Shown: positions 9,780-22,112, counted from the stretch's first letter. The stretch: DNA of 61,199 bases from JBAZDC01 sp041654595 (GCA_964551305.1 CAZKBT010000009.1:1-61199), one strand, 5' to 3'. Made by a program: numbers and translations. Notes: generated by a model from the letters alone, not told the origin.

Positions 9780-11090
9780 ATGCAGCCCGTGGTTGAAATC
9801 CTGTCTGGTCTTGAGCGCCGAGTCGATCTGATCGTTCCCGTGGCCGACATTGAAAAAGAAGTTCAGTCGCAAATCAAGCGCATCGCCCGCACGGCGAAGA
9901 TCCAGGGTTTTCGTCCCGGCAAGGCGCCCTTGTCGCTGATCGAGCGCAGCCATGGCCCCGGCGTTCGCTATGATGCGATCAATGCCCAGGTGGGCCGCAA
10001 GCTGGACGAGGTCATTACGCAATCGGACCTGCGCGTGGCGGGCACGCCCTCGCTGGAGCCCAAGACCGAAGGCGTGGAAGAAGGCATGCTGGCTTTTTCG
10101 GCTACTTTCGAAGTCTATCCCGAAGTGCAGGTGCCGGATCTGTCCGCCTTGAAGATCACGCGCTCGAACACCACCGTGGGCGATGCCGAAGTGCAGCGCA
10201 CGATCGACATCCTGCGCAAGCAGCGCGCCACCTACGAGGCTCGCGAAGACCGCGCCGCCCAGGACGATGATCGCGTCACGCTGAATTTCGTCGGCACGAT
10301 CGACGGCGTCGCCGCCGGCGGCGGCTCGGCGGAACAGTTTCCCTTCGTGCTGGGCCAGGGCCGCATGCTGCCCGAGTTCGAGACCGCCGTGCGCGGCATG
10401 AAAGCCGGAGAAGAAAAGACCTTCCCGCTGACCTTCCCCGAACAGTACGGCAGCAAGGAGGTCGCGGGCAAGACGGCCGAATTCAAAATCACGGTGACCG
10501 AAGTGGCCGAGCCCATCCTGCCGGCGCTGGATGGCGAGTTCGCCACGGCGTTGGGCCAGCAGGAAGGCGACGTCGAAAAACTGCTTGCCGACGTGCGCAC
10601 GAATATCGAGCGCGAGGTCAAGGCGCGCGCACAAGGCCGCACCAAGGCCAGCGTCATGGATGCGCTGGTCGAGGCGTGCGCGTTCGACGTTCCCAAGGCC
10701 TTGGTCGACAACGATGCGCAAAGCCGTGTCGCGGCGGCTCGCGAAGACCTCAAGCAGCGCGGCGTGCCCAACGCGGATTCGGTACCCATTCCGGTGGAAG
10801 CTTTTACCGCCGAATCGCAACGCCGCGTGCGCCTGGGCCTGCTGGTGTCCGAACTGGTGCGCAGCGCCGATCTGCAAGCCAAGCCTGAACAGGTTCGCGC
10901 CCGCATCGAAGAGTTCGCGCAAAACTACGAGCAGCCCGCGCAGGTGGTGGCGTATTATCTGTCGGACCGTCAGCGCCGCGCCGAAATCGAGGCCATCGTG
11001 CTCGAGGACAACGTCGTGGAGCACGTGCTGGCTCATGCCCAGGTCGCGGATGAAGACGTTGCTTTTGATGAATTGATGGGAACCAACTAA
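9780..11090 (+). CDS. tig: Trigger factor, ribosome-associated chaperone and prolyl isomerase
   Basis: The protein has 436 residues (E. coli 432). The ATG at 9780 gives MQPVVEILSGLERRVDLIVP; the frame is open further upstream across the tRNA region, which is not coding. The ribosome-binding signature region reads IQGFRPGKAPLSLIE. The FKBP-type domain is recognisable (RVTLNFVGTIDGV, FPFVLGQGRMLPEFE), and the helical C-terminal domain follows. It binds near L23 at the ribosome exit tunnel and folds nascent chains. The stop shares its last base with the clpP start, beginning the tig-clpP-clpX-lon proteostasis cluster. Confidence 0.96.
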   Translation: MQPVVEILSGLERRVDLIVPVADIEKEVQSQIKRIARTAKIQGFRPGKAPLSLIERSHGPGVRYDAINAQVGRKLDEVITQSDLRVAGTPSLEPKTEGVEEGMLAFSATFEVYPEVQVPDLSALKITRSNTTVGDAEVQRTIDILRKQRATYEAREDRAAQDDDRVTLNFVGTIDGVAAGGGSAEQFPFVLGQGRMLPEFETAVRGMKAGEEKTFPLTFPEQYGSKEVAGKTAEFKITVTEVAEPILPALDGEFATALGQQEGDVEKLLADVRTNIEREVKARAQGRTKASVMDALVEACAFDVPKALVDNDAQSRVAAAREDLKQRGVPNADSVPIPVEAFTAESQRRVRLGLLVSELVRSADLQAKPEQVRARIEEFAQNYEQPAQVVAYYLSDRQRRAEIEAIVLEDNVVEHVLAHAQVADEDVAFDELMGTN

Positions 11091-11758
11091 TGTCCATATC
11101 CATGTCACGGTTTACGGATTTCTATGCGTCGATGTACGGCGGCGACTCGGTCACGCCTTCCGGCCTGGGTTACGTGCCCATCGTCGTAGAGCAGTCTGGC
11201 CGCGGCGAGCGATCCTACGACATCTATTCGCGCCTGCTGCGCGAGCGGATCGTTTTCTTCGTGGGACCGGTCAACGATAATTCGGCCAATCTGGTCGTTG
11301 CCCAGTTATTGTTCCTGGAATCCGAGAATCCGGAAAAAGACATATCGCTCTACATCAATTCGCCGGGCGGCTCGGTGTACGCGGGGCTGGCCATCTATGA
11401 CACGATGCAGTTCGTCAAGCCGGACGTATCCACGTTGTGCACGGGGATCGCCGCCAGCATGGGGGCGTTCCTTCTGGCGGCGGGCGCCAAGGGCAAGCGC
11501 TATACGCTGCCCAATTCGCGCATCATGATCCATCAGCCTTCGGGCGGAGCCCAGGGCCAGGCGTCGGACATACAGATCCAGGCGCGGGAAATCCTGAGCC
11601 TGCGCGAGCGCCTGAACGTCATATTGGCCAGGCACACCGGCCAGTCGGTGGAGCGCATCGCCCTGGACACGGAGCGTGATACATTCATGTCAGGCGATGA
11701 GGCCGTTGCGTACGGCCTCATCGACAAAGTGATGTCTTCTCGAAGCGACGAAGCGTAA
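11090..11758 (+). CDS. clpP: ATP-dependent Clp protease proteolytic subunit
   Basis: The protein has 222 residues from ATG 11090, which overlaps the tig stop by one base; ATG 11102 would give 218 residues. The catalytic triad is visible: Ser123 (AASMGAF), His148 (MIHQPSGG) and Asp197 (DTERDTF), with the same spacing as E. coli S111/H136/D185. Fourteen ClpP subunits form the barrel that degrades substrates unfolded by ClpX or ClpA. The extra N-terminal residues are probably propeptide removed on maturation. Confidence 0.96.
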   Translation: MSISMSRFTDFYASMYGGDSVTPSGLGYVPIVVEQSGRGERSYDIYSRLLRERIVFFVGPVNDNSANLVVAQLLFLESENPEKDISLYINSPGGSVYAGLAIYDTMQFVKPDVSTLCTGIAASMGAFLLAAGAKGKRYTLPNSRIMIHQPSGGAQGQASDIQIQAREILSLRERLNVILARHTGQSVERIALDTERDTFMSGDEAVAYGLIDKVMSSRSDEA

Positions 11759-11766
11759 GGGCGGTT

Positions 11767-11784
11767 CGGCGCGCCGTCGCGCCG
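11767..11784 (+). other. Short GC hairpin between clpP and clpX
   Basis: A 7-bp perfect stem CGGCGCG/CGCGCCG with a CCGT loop lies 8 bases after the clpP stop. There is no T-run, so it is not a classic terminator. It may limit read-through or protect the clpP 3' end. Confidence 0.4.
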
Positions 11785-11836
11785 ATGATTATGTGGCGGG
11801 CATCCGTGTTCGCCGTTTGAATTGAGCAAAGAGTAT

Positions 11837-13144
<1,308 letters not shown>

Positions 13145-13184
13145 CTTAATGCCCTTGTTCAATGCAGGATATTGCCGTCTAGGC

Positions 13185-13212
13185 CTTGAAAAGTGGTGTA
13201 TCGTCGCCACCT
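13185..13212 (+). promoter_or_regulatory. Candidate heat-shock (sigma-32 type) promoter for lon
   Basis: CTTGAAA at 13185-13191 is a full match to the sigma-32 -35 core. Thirteen bases later CGCCACCT at 13205-13212 matches the CCCCATNT -10 consensus at 5 of 7 defined positions. lon is a heat-shock gene in proteobacteria. Transcription would start near 13218, upstream of the hairpin at 13237. Confidence 0.45.
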
Positions 13213-13234
13213 TACATGCCAGGTAGAACTAAAA

Positions 13235-13261
13235 GAGGGAAGCCGAGGCTTCCCTTTTTTT
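13235..13261 (+). terminator. Intrinsic terminator between clpX and lon
   Basis: GGGAAGC (13237) pairs with GCTTCCC, followed by a run of seven T at 13255-13261. It ends only 26 bases before the lon start codon, so it either terminates clpX transcripts or acts in the lon leader. Confidence 0.85.
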
Positions 13262-13287
13262 CTCAAGGCACTTAAAGGAAATTTACT

Positions 13288-15753
<2,466 letters not shown>

Positions 15754-15773
15754 TAGCCGGCTTGCGTCATGAC

Positions 15774-15812
15774 AAGGATGCGATCCGTATTGCACGGATC
15801 GCATCCTTTTTT
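15774..15812 (+). terminator. Intrinsic terminator after lon
   Basis: AAGGATGCGATCCGT pairs with ACGGATCGCATCCTT, giving a 15-bp stem followed by T6. It lies between lon and the convergent lexA gene. Confidence 0.92.
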
Positions 15813-15849
15813 CTATTTATCGCCGGCCGGGGCGCCGTCGCCCGTGGCT

Positions 15850-16515
15850 TCAGTGCAGCGCGGTGGTGCGTATGAGTCCGACGGCGATGCCTTCGAGCGA
15901 GAAATCGTCGGCCGGCGCCACGATGATGGGCTGGAAGTCGTCGTTTTCCGGCAATAGCTCGATGCGGCCGCCGGACTTCGAAAAGCGTTTCACCGTGACT
16001 TCGTCGCCGATCCGGGCGACGACGATTTGCCCGTTACGGGCATCCGGCGATTTCTTCACGGCTAGCAAGTCGCCGTCGAGGATGCCCGCGTCGCGCATGC
16101 TGTAGCCCTTGACCCGCAGGAGGTAATCGGGGACCTGCTGGAACAGCGCCGGCTCGATCCCGATTTCGCTCTCGATGTGCTCGGCGGCCAATATGGGCGA
16201 GCCCGCCGCCACGCGGCCGACCAGGGGCACCATGATTTGACTGAGATGGGACGGGGCCAGATTCGGAGCGGGACGCTGTGCGTCGCCGTCCGTGCTTTCG
16301 GCCTGGATCAAGCGTATGCCGCGCGATGCGCCGGCCGTCATTTCTATTGCGCCTTTGCGGGCAAGGGCCTTCAAGTGGTCTTCGGCGGCGTTGGCGGACT
16401 TGAACCCCAGAGCGCGGGCGATTTCGGCGCGCGTGGGAGGAAACCCCGTGCGGCGAATTTCACTGGCGATCAGATCCAGGATCTGTTGCTGACGAGCGGT
16501 AAGTTTGGCGGCCAT
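15850..16515 (-). CDS. lexA: LexA repressor, SOS regulator
   Basis: The protein has 221 residues. ATG 16515 gives MAAKLTARQQQILDLI; an extended frame upstream would overlie the SOS box and is rejected. The winged helix-turn-helix includes PPTRAEIARALGFKSANAAEDHL. The self-cleavage bond is Ala104-Gly105 (RVAAGSP), with nucleophile Ser139 (GYSMRD) and Lys176 (VTVKRF). RecA filaments trigger autocleavage and derepress DNA-damage genes. A consensus operator lies 9 bases upstream of the start, so lexA is autoregulated. Confidence 0.96.
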   Translation of the reverse strand: MAAKLTARQQQILDLIASEIRRTGFPPTRAEIARALGFKSANAAEDHLKALARKGAIEMTAGASRGIRLIQAESTDGDAQRPAPNLAPSHLSQIMVPLVGRVAAGSPILAAEHIESEIGIEPALFQQVPDYLLRVKGYSMRDAGILDGDLLAVKKSPDARNGQIVVARIGDEVTVKRFSKSGGRIELLPENDDFQPIIVAPADDFSLEGIAVGLIRTTALH

Positions 16516-16523
16516 GATGTGAG

Positions 16524-16539
16524 CTGTATTTTTATACAG
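16524..16539 (-). promoter_or_regulatory. LexA box (SOS operator)
   Basis: CTGTATTTTTATACAG is an exact CTGT-N8-ACAG match, centred about 17 bases upstream of the lexA start codon. It should mediate autorepression. Confidence 0.92.
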
Positions 16540-16633
16540 CTCGTATTCTGCATCAGAACCCGCCAAAGCGCAAGGGAAGAGGGATGCATCATCCGGTCCG
16601 GAGGCTGACCGCGGGTGAGACGTGTTCATGCAC

Positions 16634-16670
16634 AAGAAAGGATTATGGGTCTATGATGAACCCCTTTCTT
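16634..16670. repeat. Inverted repeat between lexA and the MFS gene
   Basis: AAGAAAGG at 16634-16641 and CCTTTCTT at 16663-16670 are perfect reverse complements separated by 21 bases. They lie about 60 bases upstream of the MFS start. They may be a regulator site or a hairpin. Confidence 0.45.
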
Positions 16671-16727
16671 CAAGCAGGTCGATGACGGCGCGCCTGCTCA
16701 ACCCTTGGTTTCAGCGGGAACTTCGTA

Positions 16728-17912
16728 GTGGTCACCGAGCAAGACACCTTCAGTTTCAAGTCGATCGCGGTTCCCGCGTTCGGCCCCGCCCTCCTGTACG
16801 GTTTGATGAAAGGCGCGATCTATCCCGTGCTGGCGCTGACGGCGCGCGACATGGGGGCGTCGCTGGCCACGGCCAGCCTGATCGTCATGTTGACTGGGAT
16901 AGGATCGCTGGCTGGAAATATTCCGGCGGCGCTGGTAACCGCCAGGTTCGGCGAGCGGCGCGCGCTGATCGGCGCATCGATCTTGCTTGCCTGCGGACTG
17001 CTGCTTTGCATGTTCGCCCGGACGATCTGGGTGCTGGGCTGCGGTGTGTTGGCGGTCGGTCTGTCCTCTTCGGTATTCCTGCTCGCGCGCCAGCTGTATT
17101 TGATGGATGCCACGCCTCAGCACTTGCGGGCCAGAGCCATGTCGCTGCTGGGCGGCACGTCGCGCATAGGAATGTTCGCGGGGCCGTTCCTGGGCGCCGG
17201 CTTCATGTACTTCCTGGGGCTGACGGGCGCCTATGCATTGGGCCTGCTGGCCAGTATCGGCGCAGGATTCATCGCCTACCGTTCTCCTGATCTCGACGGG
17301 GGAGGCAAGCGGATTCCCGATCGGAAAATCGGCGTGGCCAGCGTATTCATGCGCTATCGCCGCACTTTCCTGACGTTGGGTTTGGGAATCGTGCTCATCA
17401 ACATCCTGCGCAGCGCCCGCGACGTGGTGATTCCGCTTTGGGCGGATACGCTGGGCCTGGGGCCCGCGACGATATCCGTGATCTACGGCATAGTGACGGC
17501 CGTGGACATGGCGGTTTTTTATCCCGCGGGAAAGGTCATGGACACGCGAGGGAGGGTATGGGTTTCCGTCCCCGCCTGCATATTGATGGGCATCAGCCTG
17601 ATACTCATGTCGTTCACGACAGGCCTGGTGACGCTGATGCTGGCGGGCATGCTGTTGGGATTCGGCAATGGGATCAGTTCGGGGCTGGTCATGACCTTGG
17701 GCGCCGACGCCGCCCCCGCCGAGGCGAGACCCCAGTTCCTGGGCGTCTGGCGCTTGATGGCGGACATCGGCAACATGGGCGGCCCCTTGATGCTGTCCAT
17801 GGTCATGACGGCGGCGTCGCTGGCCGGCGGCATGGTCACGGTCGGCCTGGTCGGCTTCCTTGCGGCGGGGGTGTTCTGGCGTTGGATACCGCGCTCGAAG
17901 CGCGCCGCTTGA
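16728..17912 (+). CDS. Major facilitator superfamily transporter
   Basis: The protein has 394 residues from a GTG start. About twelve hydrophobic segments are seen, with the intracellular loop 2-3 motif as ARFGERRALIGAS (compare the MFS G-x-x-x-D/E-R-x-G-R/K-R pattern) and a similar region between the two halves. No family-specific motif fixes the substrate. It diverges from lexA, with 212 bases between the starts. It could be a drug or metabolite exporter; the substrate is unknown. Confidence 0.85.
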   Translation: MVTEQDTFSFKSIAVPAFGPALLYGLMKGAIYPVLALTARDMGASLATASLIVMLTGIGSLAGNIPAALVTARFGERRALIGASILLACGLLLCMFARTIWVLGCGVLAVGLSSSVFLLARQLYLMDATPQHLRARAMSLLGGTSRIGMFAGPFLGAGFMYFLGLTGAYALGLLASIGAGFIAYRSPDLDGGGKRIPDRKIGVASVFMRYRRTFLTLGLGIVLINILRSARDVVIPLWADTLGLGPATISVIYGIVTAVDMAVFYPAGKVMDTRGRVWVSVPACILMGISLILMSFTTGLVTLMLAGMLLGFGNGISSGLVMTLGADAAPAEARPQFLGVWRLMADIGNMGGPLMLSMVMTAASLAGGMVTVGLVGFLAAGVFWRWIPRSKRAA

Positions 17913-17913
17913 A

Positions 17914-17941
17914 TCCCGCCCGGGCCGATGCGCGGGCGGGA
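17914..17941. terminator. Hairpin between convergent MFS and tyrB genes
   Basis: TCCCGCCCG pairs perfectly with CGGGCGGGA around a 10-base loop. It occupies nearly the whole 36-base gap between the convergent genes, so it could end transcription from both sides, though no T-run follows. Confidence 0.55.
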
Positions 17942-17948
17942 GACGCGT

Positions 17949-19148
17949 TCACAGTACTTTGGCGATCGATTCGGCGACGTAGTCGATGTTGCCGCTGTTC
18001 AACGCGGCAACGCAGATGCGGCCGCTGCTGACGGCATAGACGCCGAATTCTTCGCGCAGCCGATCGACTTGGGCGGCGGTCAGGCCTGAATAGGAGAACA
18101 TGCCCCGCTGTTTCAGCACGAAACCGAAGTCTTGTTGCGCGCCGGCGGCCTCGAGCTTGTCGACCAGCTGGCGACGCATGTCGCGGATGCGATCGCGCAT
18201 GCCGGCCAGTTCCCGGCTCCAGGTTTCGTAGAGCTGCGGTGTATTGAGCACGGTCGATACCACGGTGCCGCCGTGGGTGGGCGGATTGGAATAATTGGTG
18301 CGGATGATGCGCTTGAGCTGGCTGAGCACGCGGACGCTTTCGTCCTTGCTGGCGGCGACCAGCGTCAGGGCGCCCACGCGTTCGCCGTAAAGCGAGAACG
18401 ACTTCGAGAACGACGAGCTGATGAGCATCGTCAGGCCCAGCTTGGCGAACATGCGCACGACAGCCGCGTCTTCTTCGAGCCCGTCGCCGAAACCCTGATA
18501 GGCGATGTCCAGGAATGGCACCAGGTTTTTCGCCTTGATGACCTGCGCGATGCGTTCCCATTGCTCTGGAGTCGGATCCACGCCCGTCGGATTGTGGCAG
18601 CAGGCGTGCAGGACGACGATGGTCTGCGGCGGCTGCGCTTCGAGACTGGCGAGCATGCCGTCGAAATTCAGGCCCCGCGTGGCGGCATCATAGTAGGCGT
18701 AGGTGTCGACGGGAAAGCCCGCGCGCTCGAACAGGGCGCGGTGGTTTTCCCAGCTCGGGTCGCTGATCAGCACCTTGGCAACGGGCAGGAGGGCCTTCAG
18801 GAAGTCCGCGCCGATCTTCAGGGCGCCGGTGCCGCCCAGCGCCTGGGCCGTCAATACGCGGCCTTCGGCTACGATGGGCGAATCCTTGCCGAGCAGCAGG
18901 GTTTGGGCCCCCTTGTTGTAGTCGGCGATGCCTTCGATGGGAAGGTAGCCGCGCGCGGCGCGCGCCTCGATGCGCGCGACTTCCGCCTGGCGCACGGATT
19001 CCAGCAAGGGAATGCGGCCTTCGTCGTCGTAATAGACTCCGACGCCCAGATTGACTTTATTTTGGCGCGTGTCGGCGTTGTATTGTTCGTTCAGGCCTAG
19101 AATGGGGTCGCGTGCGGCGAGCTCGACGGATTCGAATAAGGAAGTCAT
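17949..19148 (-). CDS. tyrB: Aromatic amino acid / aspartate aminotransferase
   Basis: The protein has 399 residues. It is a class I PLP aminotransferase of the Ialpha subgroup: substrate loop NLGVGVYYDDEGRIPLL, HACCHNPTGVDPT, FLDIAYQGFGDG, the PLP lysine in SSSFSKSFSLYGERVG, and the carboxylate-binding Arg in SSGRICVAALN. The stretch RGMFSYSGLTAAQVDRLREE is very close to E. coli TyrB. It interconverts aspartate or aromatic amino acids with their keto acids. It is transcribed away from uvrB, with 88 bases between starts. Confidence 0.88.
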   Translation of the reverse strand: MTSLFESVELAARDPILGLNEQYNADTRQNKVNLGVGVYYDDEGRIPLLESVRQAEVARIEARAARGYLPIEGIADYNKGAQTLLLGKDSPIVAEGRVLTAQALGGTGALKIGADFLKALLPVAKVLISDPSWENHRALFERAGFPVDTYAYYDAATRGLNFDGMLASLEAQPPQTIVVLHACCHNPTGVDPTPEQWERIAQVIKAKNLVPFLDIAYQGFGDGLEEDAAVVRMFAKLGLTMLISSSFSKSFSLYGERVGALTLVAASKDESVRVLSQLKRIIRTNYSNPPTHGGTVVSTVLNTPQLYETWSRELAGMRDRIRDMRRQLVDKLEAAGAQQDFGFVLKQRGMFSYSGLTAAQVDRLREEFGVYAVSSGRICVAALNSGNIDYVAESIAKVL

Positions 19149-19221
19149 GGGGCGTCTGCTATGGGGCTGAGGATGGGAAAGGGAGGGTGGGGAAATTGTC
19201 GATCATTAATGTGATAATAAG

Positions 19222-19231
19222 GGGTTAACCC
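19222..19231. repeat. Palindrome GGGTTAACCC upstream of uvrB
   Basis: A perfect 10-bp palindrome lies just before the uvrB start and downstream of a TGATAAT -10-like element. No CTGT-N8-ACAG LexA box is seen here. Confidence 0.4.
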
Positions 19232-19236
19232 TGAGT

Positions 19237-21270
19237 GTGTCCAGCATGAAAACCTTTGCTCCCGGCTTCGTCGAGTTTCCAGGCAGCCCGTTTCAGCTTT
19301 ATCAGCCTTATCCCCCCGCCGGCGATCAGCCGGCCGCGATCGATGCGCTGGTCGAAGGAATCAACGACGGCCTGATGTTTCAGACCATGCTGGGGGTGAC
19401 CGGCTCCGGCAAGACATATACCATGGCCAATATCATCGCCCGCACGGGCAGGCCGGCCATCGTGCTGGCGCCGAACAAGACCCTCGCGGCCCAGCTGTAC
19501 GCCGAGATGCGTGAGTTCTTCCCGCGCAACGCGGTCGAATATTTCGTTTCCTATTACGACTATTACCAGCCCGAAGCCTATGTGGCCGCCCGCGATCTGT
19601 TCATCGAGAAGGACTCGTCCATCAACGAGCACATCGAGCAGATGCGCCTGTCGGCGACCAAAAGCCTGCTGGAGCGGCGCGATACGATCATCGTCGGAAC
19701 GGTCTCCTGCATATACGGCATAGGCAACCCCGGCGACTACCATGCCATGGTGCTGACCTTGCGCACGGGCGATCGGATCGCCAGGCGCGAGCTGCTGGCG
19801 CGGCTGGTGGCCATGCAGTACGAGCGCAACGACGCGGAATTCGTTCGCGGCCATTTTCGGGCGCGCGGCGAAGTCATCGACGTTTTTCCGGCCGAGCATG
19901 CGGAGCTGGCCTTGCGCATTACGATGTTCGACGACGAAATCGAGAACCTGGAAATGTTCGACCCCCTGACCGGGAAGATCAAGCAGAAGATCCCCCGTTT
20001 CACGGTTTTTCCCAGCTCGCACTACGTCACGCCCCGGGAAACGGTGCTTCGGGCCGTCGAAACCATCAAGGAAGAGCTGAGGGAACGCATCGCCGTGCTG
20101 GTCGAGCAGGGCAAGCTGGTCGAGGCGCAACGCCTGGAGCAGCGCACGCGCTTCGATCTGGAGATGTTGCAGGAACTGGGCTTTTGCAAGGGCATCGAGA
20201 ACTATTCCCGGCATCTTTCGGGCGCCGCGCCCGGCGAGCCTCCGCCGACGTTGATCGACTACCTGCCGGCGGACGCGCTGATGTTCATCGATGAAAGCCA
20301 CGTGACCCTTGGGCAGCTGAGCGGCATGTACCGGGGCGACCGGTCGCGCAAGGAAACCTTGGTCCAGTTCGGTTTTCGCTTGCCTTCCGCCGTGGATAAC
20401 CGGCCGCTGAAGCTCGAAGAGTTCGAACAGCGCATGCGCCAGTGCGTCTTTGTTTCGGCCACGCCGTCCACGTACGAGCAGGAGCATTCCGACAACGTCG
20501 TCGAGCAGGTGGTGCGGCCCACCGGACTGGTCGACCCGACCATCGAAGTGCGCCCCGCGACCACGCAGGTCGACGATCTGCTCGGGGAAATCAAATTGCG
20601 CGCCGACGCGGGCGATCGCGTGCTGGTCACGACCTTGACGAAGCGCATGGCGGAAGACCTGACCGAGTATCTTGCCGAGCACGGCGTGAAAGTGCGCTAT
20701 TTGCATTCCGACATCGATACGGTGGAGCGCGTCGAGATCATACGGGACCTGCGGCTGGGCGTCTTCGACGTGCTGGTGGGCATCAACCTGCTGCGCGAAG
20801 GCCTGGACATCCCCGAGGTCTCGCTGGTCGCCATATTGGATGCGGACAAGGAAGGCTTCCTTCGTTCCGAGCGCAGCCTGATCCAGACCATAGGGCGGGC
20901 CGCGCGCAACCTGAACGGAAAGGCGATACTCTATGCCGATCAGGTCACCGATTCCATGCGCAGGGCGATAGATGAAACGGAAAGGCGCCGGGCGAAGCAA
21001 CTGGCGTTCAATGTCGAGCACAATATCACGGCGCGGGGCGTGAACAAGGCGGTGAAGGAACTGATCGACGGCGTGATGGGGGCGGCGAAGGTGGAAACCG
21101 AAGCGCAAATCTTCCCCAGCGACGTCCTGTACGATGAAAAGACGCTGGCCCGCGAGATCCGGCGCTTGGAAAAGCAGATGATGGACCATGCCCGCAACCT
21201 GGAGTTCGAGCAGGCGGCCGCCGCGCGCGATGCGTTGAGTCGCTTGAAGCAAAAGGCGCTGCTCGGCTGA
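19237..21270 (+). CDS. uvrB: UvrABC excinuclease subunit B
   Basis: The protein has 677 residues from GTG 19237; ATG 19246 is an alternative, and neither has a strong ribosome binding site. Walker A GVTGSGKT is near residue 55. The beta-hairpin region YYDYYQPEAYV inserts into DNA to verify damage. Other motifs are IDESHVTLGQ (Walker B), FVSATPSTYE and the C-terminal helicase motif IQTIGRAARN. The last 40 residues (REIRRLEKQMMDHARNLEFE) form the UvrC-binding UVR domain. UvrB loads at lesions with UvrA and recruits UvrC for incision. Confidence 0.97.
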   Translation: MSSMKTFAPGFVEFPGSPFQLYQPYPPAGDQPAAIDALVEGINDGLMFQTMLGVTGSGKTYTMANIIARTGRPAIVLAPNKTLAAQLYAEMREFFPRNAVEYFVSYYDYYQPEAYVAARDLFIEKDSSINEHIEQMRLSATKSLLERRDTIIVGTVSCIYGIGNPGDYHAMVLTLRTGDRIARRELLARLVAMQYERNDAEFVRGHFRARGEVIDVFPAEHAELALRITMFDDEIENLEMFDPLTGKIKQKIPRFTVFPSSHYVTPRETVLRAVETIKEELRERIAVLVEQGKLVEAQRLEQRTRFDLEMLQELGFCKGIENYSRHLSGAAPGEPPPTLIDYLPADALMFIDESHVTLGQLSGMYRGDRSRKETLVQFGFRLPSAVDNRPLKLEEFEQRMRQCVFVSATPSTYEQEHSDNVVEQVVRPTGLVDPTIEVRPATTQVDDLLGEIKLRADAGDRVLVTTLTKRMAEDLTEYLAEHGVKVRYLHSDIDTVERVEIIRDLRLGVFDVLVGINLLREGLDIPEVSLVAILDADKEGFLRSERSLIQTIGRAARNLNGKAILYADQVTDSMRRAIDETERRRAKQLAFNVEHNITARGVNKAVKELIDGVMGAAKVETEAQIFPSDVLYDEKTLAREIRRLEKQMMDHARNLEFEQAAAARDALSRLKQKALLG

Positions 21271-21618
21271 GACGGTGGGGCGGACGGCCTCCGATAGTTT
21301 TGTTGGAAAACGCCCACAAAATGGGATGAATTTGGATTTTCCTGGAAGGCGGAATTCCAAAAAGAAAAGGTGATGGCATTTTTGCTGCCTTATTGAGCGT
21401 TCGTGAAAAAGCCTTCCGTTCGATTTCGTCAAATTATGTTGCACTGCATGATTATTGGCTTTGGAGCATGGCGTCCCGTATTTTCTATCCTCTGCCCCAA
21501 GCTCGCCGCGACGGCTGATTCGCTTGTTTTCATGCTTGTCAATAGGCCGTCCGCGCCTCTTGCTGGCATGCAAAAACTCTTGCCTATTTGCGGGTTTTCC
21601 CTCATCATATTGCCTATG
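21271..21618. other. Non-coding stretch between uvrB and the phosphatase-like gene
   Basis: About 345 bases, clearly AT-richer than the flanking genes. The phosphatase frame stays open back to 21403, but the predicted extension does not resemble the family. Short inverted repeats (GGAAAA/TTTTCC near 21305-21342) are present, but no clear terminator or promoter is identified. Confidence 0.6.
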
Positions 21619-22107
21619 ATGACTAAGGTACTTTTCGTTTCCATGGGCAATATCTGTCGCTCCCCAAGCGCGGAAGGCGTGTTTCGTCGCTTGGTCGATG
21701 ACGCGGGGCTGTCGGATCTTGTGGGCGTGGATTCCGCCGGGACACATAACTTCCACGTCGGCGAACCCCCCGACGCGCGCGTACAGGCAGCCGCCCGTAA
21801 ACGCGGTTACGACATTTCGCAATGCCAGGCCAGGCAGATCACGCAAGACGACTTCCGTGAATACGACATGATATTGGCCATGGATTGGGAAGATCGCGCC
21901 GCGTTGATGCAGCAATGCCCGAAGATCTATCAGCACAAGCTGATGCTGCTGATGCGTTTTGCCAATGAATTCGAAGAAGCCACGGTGCCCGACCCGTATT
22001 ATGGCGGACCCGACGGTTTCAGCAAGGTGCTGGACTACCTGGAAGACGCCTGTCAGGGCGTCATGGAATTGGTGCGCAAGCGCGTGACTCAATATCAAGC
22101 AGCCTGA
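21619..22107 (+). CDS. Low-molecular-weight protein-tyrosine phosphatase homologue with Ser at the nucleophile position
   Basis: The protein has 162 residues from ATG 21619; ATG 21616 would add one Met. The family P-loop is normally V-C-x-G-N-I-C-R-S-P. Here it reads VSMGNICRSPSAEGV, with codon TCC (21640-21642), so residue 8, the nucleophilic cysteine of the C-x5-R motif, is serine. The P-loop Arg14 and the general acid Asp125 in VPDPYYGG are kept. Cys-to-Ser mutants of this class classically bind phosphotyrosine but do not hydrolyse it. The protein may therefore be a pseudophosphatase, or the base may be an error. A terminator follows at 22180, so it is not in the isc operon. Confidence 0.88.
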   Translation: MTKVLFVSMGNICRSPSAEGVFRRLVDDAGLSDLVGVDSAGTHNFHVGEPPDARVQAAARKRGYDISQCQARQITQDDFREYDMILAMDWEDRAALMQQCPKIYQHKLMLLMRFANEFEEATVPDPYYGGPDGFSKVLDYLEDACQGVMELVRKRVTQYQAA

Positions 22108-22112
22108 TACGG

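Noticed and set aside
13237..13261. Hairpin as a riboswitch
   Set aside because: It is too short and simple for a known riboswitch class; a terminator or attenuator explains it.
21403..21618. N-terminal extension of the phosphatase-like protein
   Set aside because: The family starts right before the P-loop, and the extension lacks similarity to it.
19225..22098. 957-residue open frame on the minus strand
   Set aside because: It is antisense to uvrB and the phosphatase gene, has shadow-type composition and matches no family; GC-rich codon bias creates such frames.
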